Assembly (NCBI GenBank): GCA_964035575.1
Contig: OZ037842.1
Span: 372,001 to 436,000 of the forward strand
Direction: 5' to 3'
From: Rhynchopus sp. YZ270_cl-10
Taxonomy: Eukaryota; Euglenozoa; Diplonemea; Diplonemida; Diplonemidae
DNA: 64,000 nt
Made by a program: the position numbers and the translations under genes. How positions within the stretch are numbered: the stretch's first letter is position 1; every line of letters starts with the position of its first letter. Positions 58,001 through 64,000 of this stretch are shown here, piece after piece. Below the pieces are notes generated by a model that saw nothing but the letters and a program-made list of their open reading frames with translations, was not told where the DNA came from and searched no databases.

Positions 58001-59756
58001 CGGTGATGTGGATTTCCCCCTCGCGGAGATAGGCGACACCACTGCTTTCGTTGGGTCTGACTTCGTTGAAAACGATTCTTCCGGTGGGTTCGCGTTCGAC
58101 CCCGTGCAGACGTTTGGCCTTAGTGTCGTAGAAGTGGATGTGGGAGACTGTGGAGTAAACTGCTAGCTTGTCAAGAAGGTATTCAAAGGGAAGGTCTCGG
58201 GAGAGGGATGGGAGGTCCAGGGCGATGGAGCGAAGGCAACGTTCGACGGCGTGGATTGTGAAGGCCATGCTTTCTTCAATGAAGCGTGCTTGGGAGCTGC
58301 GCCAGAGGAGGATGTCGCCACCACGCATCGCATTGCATGAGGCCACGGTGGGGCATGGTTTGTGGCTGAAAGTGTCGCGCTTGGTGCGTGGTAGAAAGTC
58401 ATCACTCTGCGCGACAACGTGAACGACAGTCCATTTCAACCCAGTCAGATCGTCATCAATCAATTCCTCCACCGCTTTAACCTCTACATGATGCGTCGTA
58501 CCATCATATTCCATAGCAAAAGCACGACCCCTCTCCAACTCGCTTCTCTCCAAAACCTGCTCTTCAGGGTTTAAAATAGAAGGGAACGTCAAAATCGCTC
58601 TTTCCGCAACCTCCCGGAGTGTGGCGATACCGATGTCCTGGTATTCCAAGGGGTGTCCATCTTTGACCACGGAGAGTTGGTTTGAAGCTACAACTTGGCC
58701 TCGGCTGTTTAAGACGAAGACCGGGTTTTTGCCGTGCTGGTTGTTTTCAAATTGGTCGACATAAGTGTGTGATATTCCGTTCAAATAGAAGTCGATCCCG
58801 ATGACCAAACCTTTCTGTGAATGTGAGAGGTAGGACACACCGACCTGGTGTGCCTGCGGCGGGGAGAACGTGTAGAGTGGTGTCCACGTCGACTGCAGGG
58901 ACGATTCTTCGAGGGTGTTGTACCATACTGTGCTCTCCATGGACCAGGTCGTGTCCTCCTCCACCAGCTCGTGGCGAGGGACAGTGAAGAACTTCATCGA
59001 ATGCTGTGTTCCTTCAGTGTACAGCAGGTCCGACCGCCCAACGACGCGTTTGAAGCCAACAAACTTCTTGCGTGGAACGTCCACCGCATAGATCCAGTAG
59101 ATCTTGCTGTCCTCGAGAATTTTTTCGTGCAAATATTTCTTGGTCACATCGTCGTCAGCATCCTCAGAGATGATCGCATTCTTGAACGCAGTTTTGATGT
59201 CAAAAACGGTCTTCGTTGCCAACGAAAAGGGGTTGGTGAATGCGCGAGACAGCCGCTCCAGTTGAATTTTTTCGTATGATTCTTGGATTTTGGTTTTGCG
59301 GCAGGATTCGACACAGGCTGCTTTGGTTGTGTTGGTTTGCGCGTTGCGGTGGAAGATGCAGAAGTCTGTATCGATGACTGGCTCGTCTATGTCGAGATCG
59401 ATGCTGTTGAGGGTGTCCTCTACTAGTAGTTTGGAGACTTCACGACTGGCGGGGCCGAAGACGCTGTCGTGTATACTTTTGGAGATACGCTCTGCTTGCG
59501 CCTCATGTGCACGTGTCTTGATCGAGTCCACCTGCCCAGTGCAAAGCGTTGCAGGCACGCTCTCGCCTTGGCCGCAAGTGCCTTTCTCTGCCTCAACCCC
59601 TTGCAAGTCCAACGCCACACCCTCCATCTCCTGCAACACCTGTGCCCCAAATCCCACCCCACTCTCCGAGATATCCTGCACAACGTCGCTCAATTGCACT
59701 GCAGCGCATTGAGCCCAGAGGAGCACGACTGCGACAGCGGGGCGGCAGCGGATCAT
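49089..59756 (-). CDS. Giant single-pass surface protein with about ten Cache-like units
   Basis: A single 10.6-kb open frame starts MIRCRPAVAVVLLWAQCAAVQ, a signal peptide. The ectodomain (about 20-3490) is a series of 220-310-residue units. Many open with a C-x2-5-C pair and a long helix (near residues 470, 765, 1045, 1355, 1610, 1845, 2080, 2600) and then a PAS/Cache-like beta region. The first is clearest: W...YNT, then TPLYTF, GLVIGIDFYLNGIS and PVFVLNSRGQVVAS, as in bacterial dCache sensors. One membrane helix (about 3494-3514, MIGIFVALALAGLLLYVFYA) is followed by a short basic cytoplasmic tail. After ...QQGYSE (49146) a GAG-GTATGT donor suggests an intron and an unresolved further exon; reading through gives a stop at 49089. 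I infer a surface receptor or adhesin. It starts 141 bp after the stop of the upstream FAD oxidoreductase gene on the same strand. Confidence 0.8.
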   Translation of the reverse strand: MIRCRPAVAVVLLWAQCAAVQLSDVVQDISESGVGFGAQVLQEMEGVALDLQGVEAEKGTCGQGESVPATLCTGQVDSIKTRAHEAQAERISKSIHDSVFGPASREVSKLLVEDTLNSIDLDIDEPVIDTDFCIFHRNAQTNTTKAACVESCRKTKIQESYEKIQLERLSRAFTNPFSLATKTVFDIKTAFKNAIISEDADDDVTKKYLHEKILEDSKIYWIYAVDVPRKKFVGFKRVVGRSDLLYTEGTQHSMKFFTVPRHELVEEDTTWSMESTVWYNTLEESSLQSTWTPLYTFSPPQAHQVGVSYLSHSQKGLVIGIDFYLNGISHTYVDQFENNQHGKNPVFVLNSRGQVVASNQLSVVKDGHPLEYQDIGIATLREVAERAILTFPSILNPEEQVLERSELERGRAFAMEYDGTTHHVEVKAVEELIDDDLTGLKWTVVHVVAQSDDFLPRTKRDTFSHKPCPTVASCNAMRGGDILLWRSSQARFIEESMAFTIHAVERCLRSIALDLPSLSRDLPFEYLLDKLAVYSTVSHIHFYDTKAKRLHGVEREPTGRIVFNEVRPNESSGVAYLREGEIHITVREFAAPDSGVYEGLLPGAFMLNPVVYSFAEVPSVSLLYRDANSDYVVNVGVDATVLSAHLQGENPLGTVSFLADSSANFVAAHPKGVADSAVVVAARKEIANKVKFINDASLRRAELFVTTDKNETYDMDYKMLTFSGGHQQQRHSPRFLILATVRSRHQRAKNNLHGLAVLRDNTTCDTCIDADIAVESRVQTLRGMTDEANAILSLPPRVLLAFESYLEAGALSDNVTEYAAHAYNEIRAEPALAWCGVFVRTEDDGFDFHGATPYTEEATNAELHDNTHVREILHLAAGMLAHHSVVEQEHLWSWTEATEIFRHEVLTAVRPKAKDGVLEYIFVAGVSLTTLQRHVMRETRGKSFVVDHAGEVLFTSEKLDAFEAREAAKRFLAVNPSYTKLAAAPWMVKRPKVAHASGEDHKTTISGLAYRHTSPAWRSWKAGTSATPSWVQWLFLTIDDRAEVTCLETLECREHLRARSEKLSSQLWWNVMDSIGEAYEIVHAAATHEFTPRYEDAVRSWSESELFGLRRYMVAQLSLYSQIDGLSIGVDQSSHFIAVFRKSNVYTDFTVRESFAADYQNFAMLECRGRTCRIYAVTSKGTRGVPTTVDFAPFNAKDGVDKNGFESYMKRRSELFISRVDRSTGLNVTSYGYSQHTLTHLLRSFQVPIETNIIVATVTDGRVPTIIAANRDQASKLFIQAGNALGRWLRNKHISLVSNDLGKHNFTYMGAHFHMYLGFTKGLLVGVFKKTNTDPTVITSFDVGFAHDDICAEQGFCEAEVARLKELTYSTKAHFIEQRSRNFLKSIEDSALSVAFDGDVTVFPSSYDEHNPIITEIIALMEQKRNVLSAIRFTSGDNSLLTLPSREIIFHNSSGVYYRSATGNFTTPSSAVKQMGQGFTIPTHLGKETQWEIHDSSIAAFKKTHAGVLTLLADEATLKSNCLGPFSGVVLKTDGTHVVTNTVCDVAPLEDTVLLHALLHDTAVASLNECSLDLRLIQWGPLSFVVGSMEKDLHENSYPAVAPTYACVTWASCRVKVDQAEMGLLDTTLTHVSQEVKVGMQELLSVSEDVPIRAQILSAKHMTFIADLTHQLSGYFAFKTFEANGEILSTEIYQTRCIENMTAAHPCKHIGVYRPGGSVVLKIAVRVVEGDAVFVVSDGFILRRSGNLLSGVQISFFTAGVPQEICHIAFRDLGDETNAKFRQQNQLYRDAKLGVIQHEAGGAERFQLHVATDSQQSYIKVSANIVITASHVSSYIPVSGVQNCAVDCEKDVEKFQGIHLALTSAKLALDAVVTQYKQKLELLYQQIVENNYVIDNDRDVPSPDPTFLCEADEQPYTDSEVGWYDGKHILSCRRHHHRFGRSFIAGHTGEDGFVVTRRQTHNGKTWVPDEEYSPESPVHWLKADNDGGYVYITRPLPKGGHLAMKLSPEVFHSISPSSKFGIALKNHGKTYWATTDRAKNYKRQEEITVAIPAVGHNSWSLNLYSHNWVQWEPPRDVGCFTVAQCQCKKEEQQAPYGALLTAIHTQLHTFAVGAKRAWFVRKQLSWPVVSLMSPEQIIKRVEILDLKHFIYTNNTNHSYAGVLRHNGRHVFFTCGDEGCEGEDGVGALLPRFSVLHKRLQLSPEDVFTPSNRVQSNIGITGEYGVCMKVSGGAPAVKDLLDVGTAPDYIQFDFGMDLIDAGMTELVQQAPVGGEMFVVNSDTSDVIKFSSSDALSADTQTQITQRCARKLLYEQSHIRSSCGYKGQAFSLVSTPLAGVDFIGLIPRRSKSPLAMSIQDESNIKRLFPALSTSLRRIQGACHSLGVYSLETGNKAEVSHSARFQTAVTTDPVMQELLRERSREGWDVFVRDSLNGTGFGFEVFFRVKRNGVPRFYVSASFESGRVLDGLVHRALLALGTTAGPVSVALVDSSGDIVSDGTTVSSRYQAHRKRTRSPDVALYSPSKVRVHPRYNKTLTATALPFLFAERNADHNMVSNVNKIPFNLFVFSAYTQAIETEDIIVSAGADVNGTATKESSCVRTTNCEGVLKEALRKSVVNMFELTATNLEYIFAALESANLDIKHIPTRLAPMLMHQHNTIKLLERFLFKSTASYAFFETNHNWRVGVYRERSVHNPSEFAVYHISCADVEAADPTKCKQLEVVNASSTGASDTRVYSANDGTLFKKLYSALPLAGKSFEESMYFDHYGVFDGFSNTRVILHHSEYEVFATIGVTVDELQHQLTEREFARTATPIQFTLYQGEVPVFTRGGAVNTTANTVSVGWPLFHGAFKAEATAVVPSLPNIAVKQAGSVLTSLIPQITRMFERNERISSIEITTPDKETFALYRKAPHAPIISISGTPEIGLDIDRGDGAPIETVTGENIGEAAGCFFEGFGEKRAHAFLDDDFVAYGAKLPALDGSETVLLDICVGKRTNALSSELSEFSRTRDRLASKNCAAIFSKRNTVHHLHATSCSDTSTTLGVPGDSIFGTIQGRFAATQTTTTSARLAGDIRTEMIDHGRIFVSYIKGYTPLYVLMAGNVEDVAGDYGELLVFSSETRAKNLKMHIERSLEFARSFELYDTASLELRRATDTTIPIASFAASGLYSGAYGALLAHPSFHYVGARRSDGILFGFFRKTLIGAGGPENRILFFGCALDVAVTACTDPKVHSVEAGVLVGFPEKGDTLGEGFAPKVVDALRFAEGAVRGLHVDTHTDLPGFHLEIGLSPTDPNIRTNRPRHGAVSLILKVSDAFENSVASISDISLFDNIKDETKAKLVGLHRDAFKYDSGTFPVDSFYASYAKIQDVDHLYAVELTPLGANTVVKFYLNMHLSEFNPLTDDFIAHIREIAGDNMPKETTMTATAGVLGEGGIEVVLHLATASAVPGRLDALMSQLSQAHLGERWRQFFPTHGITTPTPTHRVLPALDDPQAGGVTKMIGIFVALALAGLLLYVFYAKCIKDRSLKYDSVAARGVPQQGYSEVCLRVGKGVILGETLCGK

Positions 59757-59897
59757 GGTCAGAATGTTTTGTAAACCTGGTGTGTTTTATATGAGAGAAA
59801 ATATGCATTGTGCCGTAAAGAAAAGTTCGGAGGCGGGAGTCATCTTTTTTGTTAAAACGTTTGCCAAATGGGGGGTTATTTTTTTGAAACATTAGCT

Positions 59898-61120
59898 TCA
59901 CGCAGATCTCGCATCCGGAAACATTTCATCGACGCTGTCCGATGCAAGCGCCGGTGAGATAGTCATCCCTCTGCCCGCAAGACAGGTCATGACCTTTACG
60001 TTGTCGCTGATATCATAGCTGAGGCGTTTGTTGTCCGGTGTGTTGCAGTACGTTGCGAGCCAGGTACGTTGCAGCTGCCACGACGGCAGGTCGAACACCT
60101 TCCTCGCCTCTTGCAGGAGCCTTTCCACTATCGCCGACTCTGTGTCAAAGCTGAGCGCACCCTCCCACACCTCCTCGGACTCATGGCTCCCTGCAATGAT
60201 CACACTCCCGCTCTCCGTCTGCTTAAACATGCAATGAATCCCATGACTCGTCAACCCCGGATCCTCCCTCGCCTTCACCCTTTCATACGAAGGCAACCCT
60301 TTGAACGCATCAAACCTACGGATCGACAGCCCACAGAACACAGGACCACTACTAGGCGAGATGCTGTACGATGGGTCCTGCGGAACAGTCTCGAGAACAT
60401 GCAGTTTGCTGACCTGTTTTAGAAGAATTTTTTTTCCCCCCTAACAATAGACAAAGAAAGCCATACCCTCATCCCCTTCTCCTTAAAGAGCTGTGGGTAC
60501 AACGTTGTGTCGTGCCCATTGCAGATCACGATCTTTTCAGCAGAGTACTCCTCACCTGTGTTTGTGAGCACACCTGCGGCACCCTGCATCGTTGCGGTCA
60601 TGATGACGTGTGTACCACCATGGTACTCCAAGCCTTTCCCCACTAGATACTCCGCTAGCCTATGCACCATGGTACGCGGGTCGAACACTGCTTCAGGCAC
60701 GGTCAACCCACCCACCGCATTTCGTACCCCTTGGAACTGCGCGCACTCTGCCCCCGAGAGCAGCTGAGCAGGGTACGGATTCTCCAACCGCCCCAACTTC
60801 TGTTGATACTCTTGTAATAGCTGTAGTTCTTCTTCATCAAACGCAAGAAACGCGGTATCAGCGGAAGTGATGAGCCCTGGAATATCCCGTTCAATTTGTT
60901 TATAAACTGCGTGAGAACGACGTCCCAACTCGCGATCAGCATCGCCCCAACCCGAAGGCATGACGCACCCAATATTGCGTACGCTAGCATCTTGCGGGCG
61001 GGTGTTCTTTTCAAAGATCTTTACACGAAGCCCTCTGCGAAGACCTTCGTACGCATGAAACAGGCCCAGCACCCCACCACCTACGATAATCAAATCTGCG
61101 CTGTGTTTGGCCTTTTGCAT
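59898..61120 (-). CDS. FAD-dependent amine oxidoreductase, DAO family (TIGR03364-like)
   Basis: Exons 61120-60467 and 60413-59898 are split by a 53-bp phase-0 intron (GTATGG...ACAG), giving 389 aa. LIIVGGGVLGLFHAYEGLRR near residue 10 is the Rossmann dinucleotide-binding GxGxxG region, followed by the acidic residue at the end of strand 2 (KIFEKN). ASVRNIGCVMPSGW is the segment shaped like ASVRNFG...PTGQ in the bacterial FAD oxidoreductases of the TIGR03364 type, which occur near aminophosphonate-degradation genes. The C-terminal half carries the second substrate/FAD domain and ends near residue 389 with a GRGMTISPALA-type glycine turn. The length fits the DAO superfamily. It probably oxidises a small amine or amino acid; the substrate is unknown and aminophosphonate is only a family hint. 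The first four residues show no organelle signal. Confidence 0.82.
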
Positions 61121-61936
61121 TTTATTTTTGTGTATTTGGTGTGGCTGAAGAGGGGTGCTATTTTGTGCTATTTTGTGCTATTTTATGCGATTTGCTGCTA
61201 TTTTGGGGTAGTCTCGGTCGACCACAGTATTTCTATTTAAATTCGTTAGAGAGGGTTAGGGTGAAATAAATAGAATGGTTAGAAGGGGGCTTTTGTCTAT
61301 TTCATTCAAAAAACGAAAAAACCATACTGAAAGAGGGAAGTCTTGATAGTGCAAAACGCCTCATTCATCGATCACACTCTTATAGGCGGACGCAAGGCAC
61401 TGAAGAAAAAAAGAAAAAGAAAAGAAAGAATTGAAGGATGAGTGGACAGCACGCAGTCGTTTCAAGTTCAACTAATCAAAAAGGGGGCAGGGGAGAGGGG
61501 GGCATGGTCATTTGAGGCCATACTTCCCATTTCTGTGGTGAAGTGCTGACACCTCAATGGATGCGGGCAACAGCAACAACAACAGGGAGGTGTCGTTTTA
61601 AAATATATAAAAAAGTATATGGCAATAGCAAGAACGGGTGTGGAGAAAGAAAAATCGGAAAGTGTGATACTAAGCCTCTGATGGTGTATATTATTTGTTT
61701 TTGTTTTTTTTTTTTTTTTTGCCATTCTTGGCTAAGCAAAGAAGAGGAATCTGCAGTGCCCGTGAGGGAGAGTGACGCTCACCAAATTGCTACCAAATGG
61801 TAGTTGGTCCTATCCATGTGAAGAAAGAAAAAATTCACCCGGATCTCTAAAAATTGAAAAAGGTACAGCCTCCGCTCAGTAACCTTCGATATAAAAGAGA
61901 AAATACAATACCAGCCACGGCTTTTCTTGTGAATAT

Positions 61937-62025
61937 GGTGCTATACGGGGGGCGAGGTTTCACATCCACATAGTCACTTTTCACACCCACATAGCTGTGA
62001 AAAGTTGTGAAACCAGAATAGCACC
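61937..62025. mobile_element. Short MITE-like palindrome, GGTGCTAT ends
   Basis: GGTGCTAT...ATAGCACC outside, GGTTTCAC...GTGAAACC inside and CACTTTTCACA...TGTGAAAAGT further in. It is 89 bp and non-coding. Confidence 0.65.
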
Positions 62026-62266
62026 AGAATAGGTAACTAGATGAATCAGGAAAGGGAAAAGGAAAGGGAAAGGGACAGGCAACGGAAGAAAGAACGTTTG
62101 AAAGATGCAAACTGGGTCAACAGAACAACAAAAAATCCCCGCACCCAGAATACAGTGCTGTGAAGCTTGCAGTATCAATGAATATGAAAACCAAATAAAG
62201 CAAAAGAAAAACTAACACAACTACGCATAACGCAAAAAAGCATCAAAAAAGAAGACGAAAGGTGGA

Positions 62267-62297
62267 AAGATGAATGTGCGTCTCACGCACACATCTT
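62267..62297 (+). repeat. Small hairpin motif, strongest stem
   Basis: AAGATG, bulged AA, TGTGCG, loop TCTCA, CGCACA, CATCTT. The 12 pairs are perfect apart from the 2-nt bulge. The stem sequence differs from the CTAAGC copies but the AAGATGA start is kept. Confidence 0.75.
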
Positions 62298-62964
62298 GGA
62301 GAACGAAAGGTTGGGAATATTTTCTTCCACTGAACCGGAGGCTGAGAAAAAATAATCTTACGCAGACACATTTGCATTTTTTTTTTCCCACTACGGAATG
62401 ATGCATTTTATTTTAGTTTATTTTGTGTCGGCACAGAACAGATCGTTAAATATATCGGACCTTACCCCGCTGTAACAAGAGTTTGCATGGGTTTGTGTCC
62501 TTCTCGTTAGATTTCTTTTTTTTTTTTTTTCTCACTGTAACCTCCCACGAGGTGTGACGCTGACTCCCGGTAATTTTCGGCAGCCGCGCTAATGAATTGA
62601 TTTTTTTTTTAGTGACCAAACAATCAGAGAGATAGCGCTGTCCTGACTTGCTATGTGTCACCCGTGTCTCACAATAAATGATTAAGATATTCTTTTCAAT
62701 CGAAAGATGGAGTTTTGTCCACCACAATAAAAAAAAAACACTGCAGTGCCGTACGTTTGCCTCCCTTTTGAAAAAGATACTAGAGACCCGATATCTTTGA
62801 AGGCGGGCTTGTGGCAGTGGTACTGTACTGTATGCAGGAGGTTTAGTTTCGTTTTATAGATATACTTTTTTGTGTCAATATCAAGGAAATAATGACGCAT
62901 ACGGAAGCAGGGGTGCTGCATTTCGCATAAAGGAGGAAACAAGAAGGTGCAAGATTATTTTTTT

Positions 62965-62987
62965 TTTTTGTTGTATCGACAATCACC
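62965..62987 (+). repeat. TTGTTGT(A/G)TCGACAATCACC motif, copy 2
   Basis: A T-run, then TTGTTGTATCGACAATCACC. The same motif, differing by one or two bases, is at 33447 and 63055. TTGT and ACAA can pair around TCG. Confidence 0.55.
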
Positions 62988-63052
62988 AAGTAATCCCACC
63001 AGGTGGGAGAATTCGGTTCTGTATTCAATGCTGGCCGAAGCCTTTGTACTTT

Positions 63053-63074
63053 TTTTGCTGTGTCGACAATCACT
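63053..63074 (+). repeat. TGTCGACAATCAC motif, copy 3
   Basis: TTTTTTGCTGTGTCGACAAT followed by CACTTCG, 88 bp after copy 2. Confidence 0.55.
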
Positions 63075-63732
63075 TCGCTCCAAAAACGGAACAAAGTTCT
63101 GTACTCAAAGTTGGCTTTGTATTTTTTTTTTGAAAGAATGGCGATAAAGCCCTCTCATGTCTTGCCACCTACGAAAAAAGAAAAAGAAGAAAAAGAAAGT
63201 TAATAATATGAACCCAATTCTAGTCACCTAACTAAAGCTGACAGTAGAAAAACAAACAAACGCCTCTGCTGAGCTCTCTGTAGTTATGGACAAAAAAGGG
63301 GACCGATGGATGTGTTTCCATAATATCCCTTACTCATCTGCTTGACTTAAAACTGCAAGGCAAGCAGCGAGCAACTTCAACCAAAAAAAGACATACAAGG
63401 AAACACACCCCGATCACCTCACACACTTCAGTTGCAAGTCAAGGCGTCCACAAAATAAAAAAACATAAAACCACAGAACAAAATAATGGGTTGTGCAAAA
63501 AAAATACAATTGCAAGACGCATAAGACTCACGTTCATACACAACTTTGCTTTAGATACAGTCTTAGAGCAAACATCGGAGGGTCAATAACTAAAGTGAAT
63601 TTTTTTTCTCAGATTTCTAAAATGCTAAAAGGAGGGATGTATTGGACCTACGATGCTATTGCGGTAAAAATTATCGACCGTAAAAAAGGTCGAACTTCCA
63701 GAAAAAAAATCCTGAAAAGGTCGAACATCATG

Positions 63733-64000
63733 GATGTCCAAAGTACTTGAAGTACTTTTTTCGGATTTTTTATGGTACTTGAAGTACTTGACCCCCCTTT
63801 TTTTTCCTCTCAAAATGACAGTCAAGTACTTGAAGATTGATCAAGTACTTGACAGAAATCAAGTACTTGATACCCTATTTTTTTTTCTCGTACTTTTTTA
63901 CTTTTTTACCCTCTGGCAGAGTCTGTCAAGTACTTGTTTTCGCAAAAAAAACGTCAAGTACTTGATCAAGTACCCACTTTTTTTTTGTACTTGATCAAGT
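63733..64000. mobile_element. Edge of a repeat-rich element with TCAAGTACTTGA arrays (partial)
   Basis: The palindromic motif CAAGTACTTGA occurs about a dozen times, singly or joined to GATCAAGTAC, separated by T- and A-runs. It looks like the subterminal array of a TIR element, as in the elements at 6966-7987 and 11920-13084. It is cut by the window end. Confidence 0.55.

Larger units (their letters stand above)
61121..63700. other. AT-rich intergenic DNA, no gene seen
   Basis: No credible coding frame. It contains repeats of TATTTTGTGC-type near 61156-61206, a short palindrome, a strong small hairpin and two TGTCGACAATCAC motifs. Confidence 0.65.

Overview
The window is nuclear DNA of a flagellated unicellular eukaryote that I cannot place further. 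Coding DNA is GC-rich and has long exons. Intergenic DNA is AT-rich, with long A/T runs and many short palindromic elements. Introns are small (mostly 45-68 bp), nearly all in phase 0, and usually start GTATG. The axonemal outer-arm dynein gene implies a motile cilium. Every host gene I can support is on the minus strand.

Layout: (1) 1-1099, the 5' five exons of a gene for a lipid-anchored CUE-domain protein that runs off the left edge. (2) 3045-14414, an 11.4-kb train of TIR/foldback DNA elements joined through shared TA dinucleotides and G-runs; it includes two inverted copies of one family, a hAT-like element inside a G-run, and a large palindrome split by a 4.4-kb insertion. (3) 14598-15817, a second lipid-anchored CUE-domain gene with the same architecture as the first. 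(4) 16413-17534, a secreted protein of six near-identical cysteine-rich repeats. (5) 18801-32795, a gamma-class (DNAH5/DNAH8/ODA2 type) outer-arm dynein heavy chain with a 54-bp intron before a last exon of 11 codons plus stop. (6) 32.8-41.9 kb, AT-rich intergenic DNA with MITE-like palindromes and small hairpin motifs. (7) 41947-44368, a low-complexity protein of unknown function with a cryptic last exon. (8) 44.5-49.1 kb, more palindromes and hairpins. (9) 49089-59756, a giant (about 3550 aa) single-pass surface protein built of about ten Cache-like sensory units. (10) 59898-61120, a two-exon FAD-dependent amine oxidoreductase. (11) 61.1-64 kb, intergenic, ending in the edge of a repeat-rich element.

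The host genes do not form an obvious pathway. The two CUE proteins are probably membrane-tethered ubiquitin binders and look like paralogues in architecture, with the transposon train lying between them. The dynein drives flagellar beating, and the giant Cache-like protein is probably a cell-surface receptor or adhesin.

The observations that look least described are: the TA-linked train, in which one family has inserted three times at CCCC-TA-GGGG junctions made by other elements; a set of same-orientation ~34-nt hairpins with a near-constant CTCTCGT loop and covarying stems; three element-resident satellites with 8-bp units of the form GTAC+4; the paired acylated-CUE genes; and the giant multi-Cache receptor.
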